Origin: JBGOUJ01 sp041477005
Lineage (GTDB): Bacteria; Acidobacteriota; Terriglobia; Bryobacterales; JACQDG01
NCBI GenBank assembly: GCA_041477005.1
Contig: JBGOUJ010000536.1
Coordinates: forward strand, 1-5,472
Length of the DNA: 5,472 nt
Direction of reading: 5' to 3'
Every line of letters begins with the position of its first letter. The stretch's first letter is position 1. The notes under the pieces were generated by a model that saw only the letters and a program-made list of their open reading frames with translations, had not been told where the DNA came from and made no database searches. The translations under genes and the position numbers were made by a program. Shown piece by piece: positions 5,132 to 5,472 of the stretch.

Positions 5132-5472
5132 ATGACCGAACTGCTGAATCTGATCCAAAAAGCCAAGGTGTACGATCTCGCGCAGCCCTACTTTGCCGGC
5201 ATGCCCCACCATCCGGTGCACCCGCCGTTTCTGTTCAGCCTGTCGAAAAAGCACGGGGACTACGTCATCGCCGGCGGCGGCAGCTCGGCGGCGGAGGCGT
5301 TTACGCTCGGCGGCCACGTCGGCACCCATATCGACGCGCTTTGTCACTTCTCCCGCGGCGGGAAGCTGCACGGCGGGATCGATGCGGCGGCGGTGCAGTC
5401 CCACACCGGCGGGATCGAGAAGCTGTCGGTAGATACGATCGCCCCGATTCTGCGGCGCGGGGTGATGCTCGA
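5132..5472 (+). CDS. Cyclase-family (kynurenine formamidase-like) metal-dependent hydrolase, N-terminal part (3' truncated)
   Basis: An ATG 6 bases after the previous stop opens a frame that runs to the window end (113 codons). The translation begins 'MTELLNLIQKAKVYDLAQPY' and contains the family hallmark HxGTHxDxxxH at residues 62-72 ('GHVGTHIDALCH'), preceded by 'EAFTLGG'. H62, H66 and D68 are the expected metal ligands; H72 is the conserved active-site His. Family members hydrolyse amides or lactones; kynurenine formamidase is the best-known case, but most members have unknown substrates. There is no signal peptide, so a cytoplasmic location is likely, unlike the Tat-signal protein upstream. 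The short gap and weak ribosome binding site suggest translational coupling. About half of a usual 210-270-residue protein is visible. Confidence 0.9.
   Translation, partial: MTELLNLIQKAKVYDLAQPYFAGMPHHPVHPPFLFSLSKKHGDYVIAGGGSSAAEAFTLGGHVGTHIDALCHFSRGGKLHGGIDAAAVQSHTGGIEKLSVDTIAPILRRGVML

Noticed and set aside
3890..5404. Long minus-strand open frame (504 codons) opposite the dehydratase and cyclase genes
   Set aside because: It is antisense to two genes with clear active-site motifs; its translation is Arg/Val/Leu-rich with no domain pattern, as expected from GC-rich codon bias.
1..5472. CRISPR arrays, insertion sequences, tRNA or rRNA genes
   Set aside because: No regularly spaced repeats, transposase motifs, terminal inverted repeats or structured RNA signatures were found on either strand.

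Overview
The window is GC-rich throughout (a hand count of one 60-base stretch of the dehydratase gene gives 63%) and has a bacterial layout. No single sequence fixes the taxon. A Tat-exported enolase-superfamily protein, a cyclase-family protein and a large DUF1266 membrane protein together would fit a soil-type Acidobacteriota genome (Solibacter/Bryobacter-like). That is inference only.

Layout, left to right. (1) Bases 1-339 (+) are the C-terminal end of an osmoprotectant (glycine betaine/choline type) ABC-transporter substrate-binding domain, cut by the window edge. (2) Bases 491-742 (-) encode an 83-residue probable winged-helix protein, convergent with the transporter gene and noticeably less GC-rich than its surroundings. 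(3) Bases 743-1126 are a divergent intergenic region with weak promoter-like and operator-like signals and no convincing gene. (4) Bases 1127-3541 (+) encode an 804-residue membrane protein that joins an N-terminal DUF1266 domain to a C-terminal M48 (HtpX/Ste24-like) peptidase fold. All three expected zinc ligands of the M48 part are replaced, so it looks like a pseudoprotease. (5) Bases 3545-3812 are a second, about 97% identical copy of an internal 269-bp piece of that gene (2592-2860). It has one frameshift and mostly amino-acid-changing substitutions, so it is a decaying fragment. (6) Bases 3905-5125 (+) encode a 406-residue enolase-superfamily protein (mandelate racemase/D-galactonate dehydratase type) with a twin-arginine signal peptide. 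(7) Bases 5132-5472 (+) begin a cyclase-family (kynurenine formamidase-like) metal hydrolase, 6 bases downstream, truncated by the window edge.

The last two genes look like one operon for catabolism of a sugar acid, lactone or similar carboxylate; the substrate cannot be read from sequence. The DUF1266/M48 gene and the small wHTH gene are divergent and share an upstream region, so a regulator-target link is possible but unproven. The transporter end belongs to a separate unit. The most noteworthy items are the inactive DUF1266-M48 fusion and the partial duplication directly behind its stop codon.
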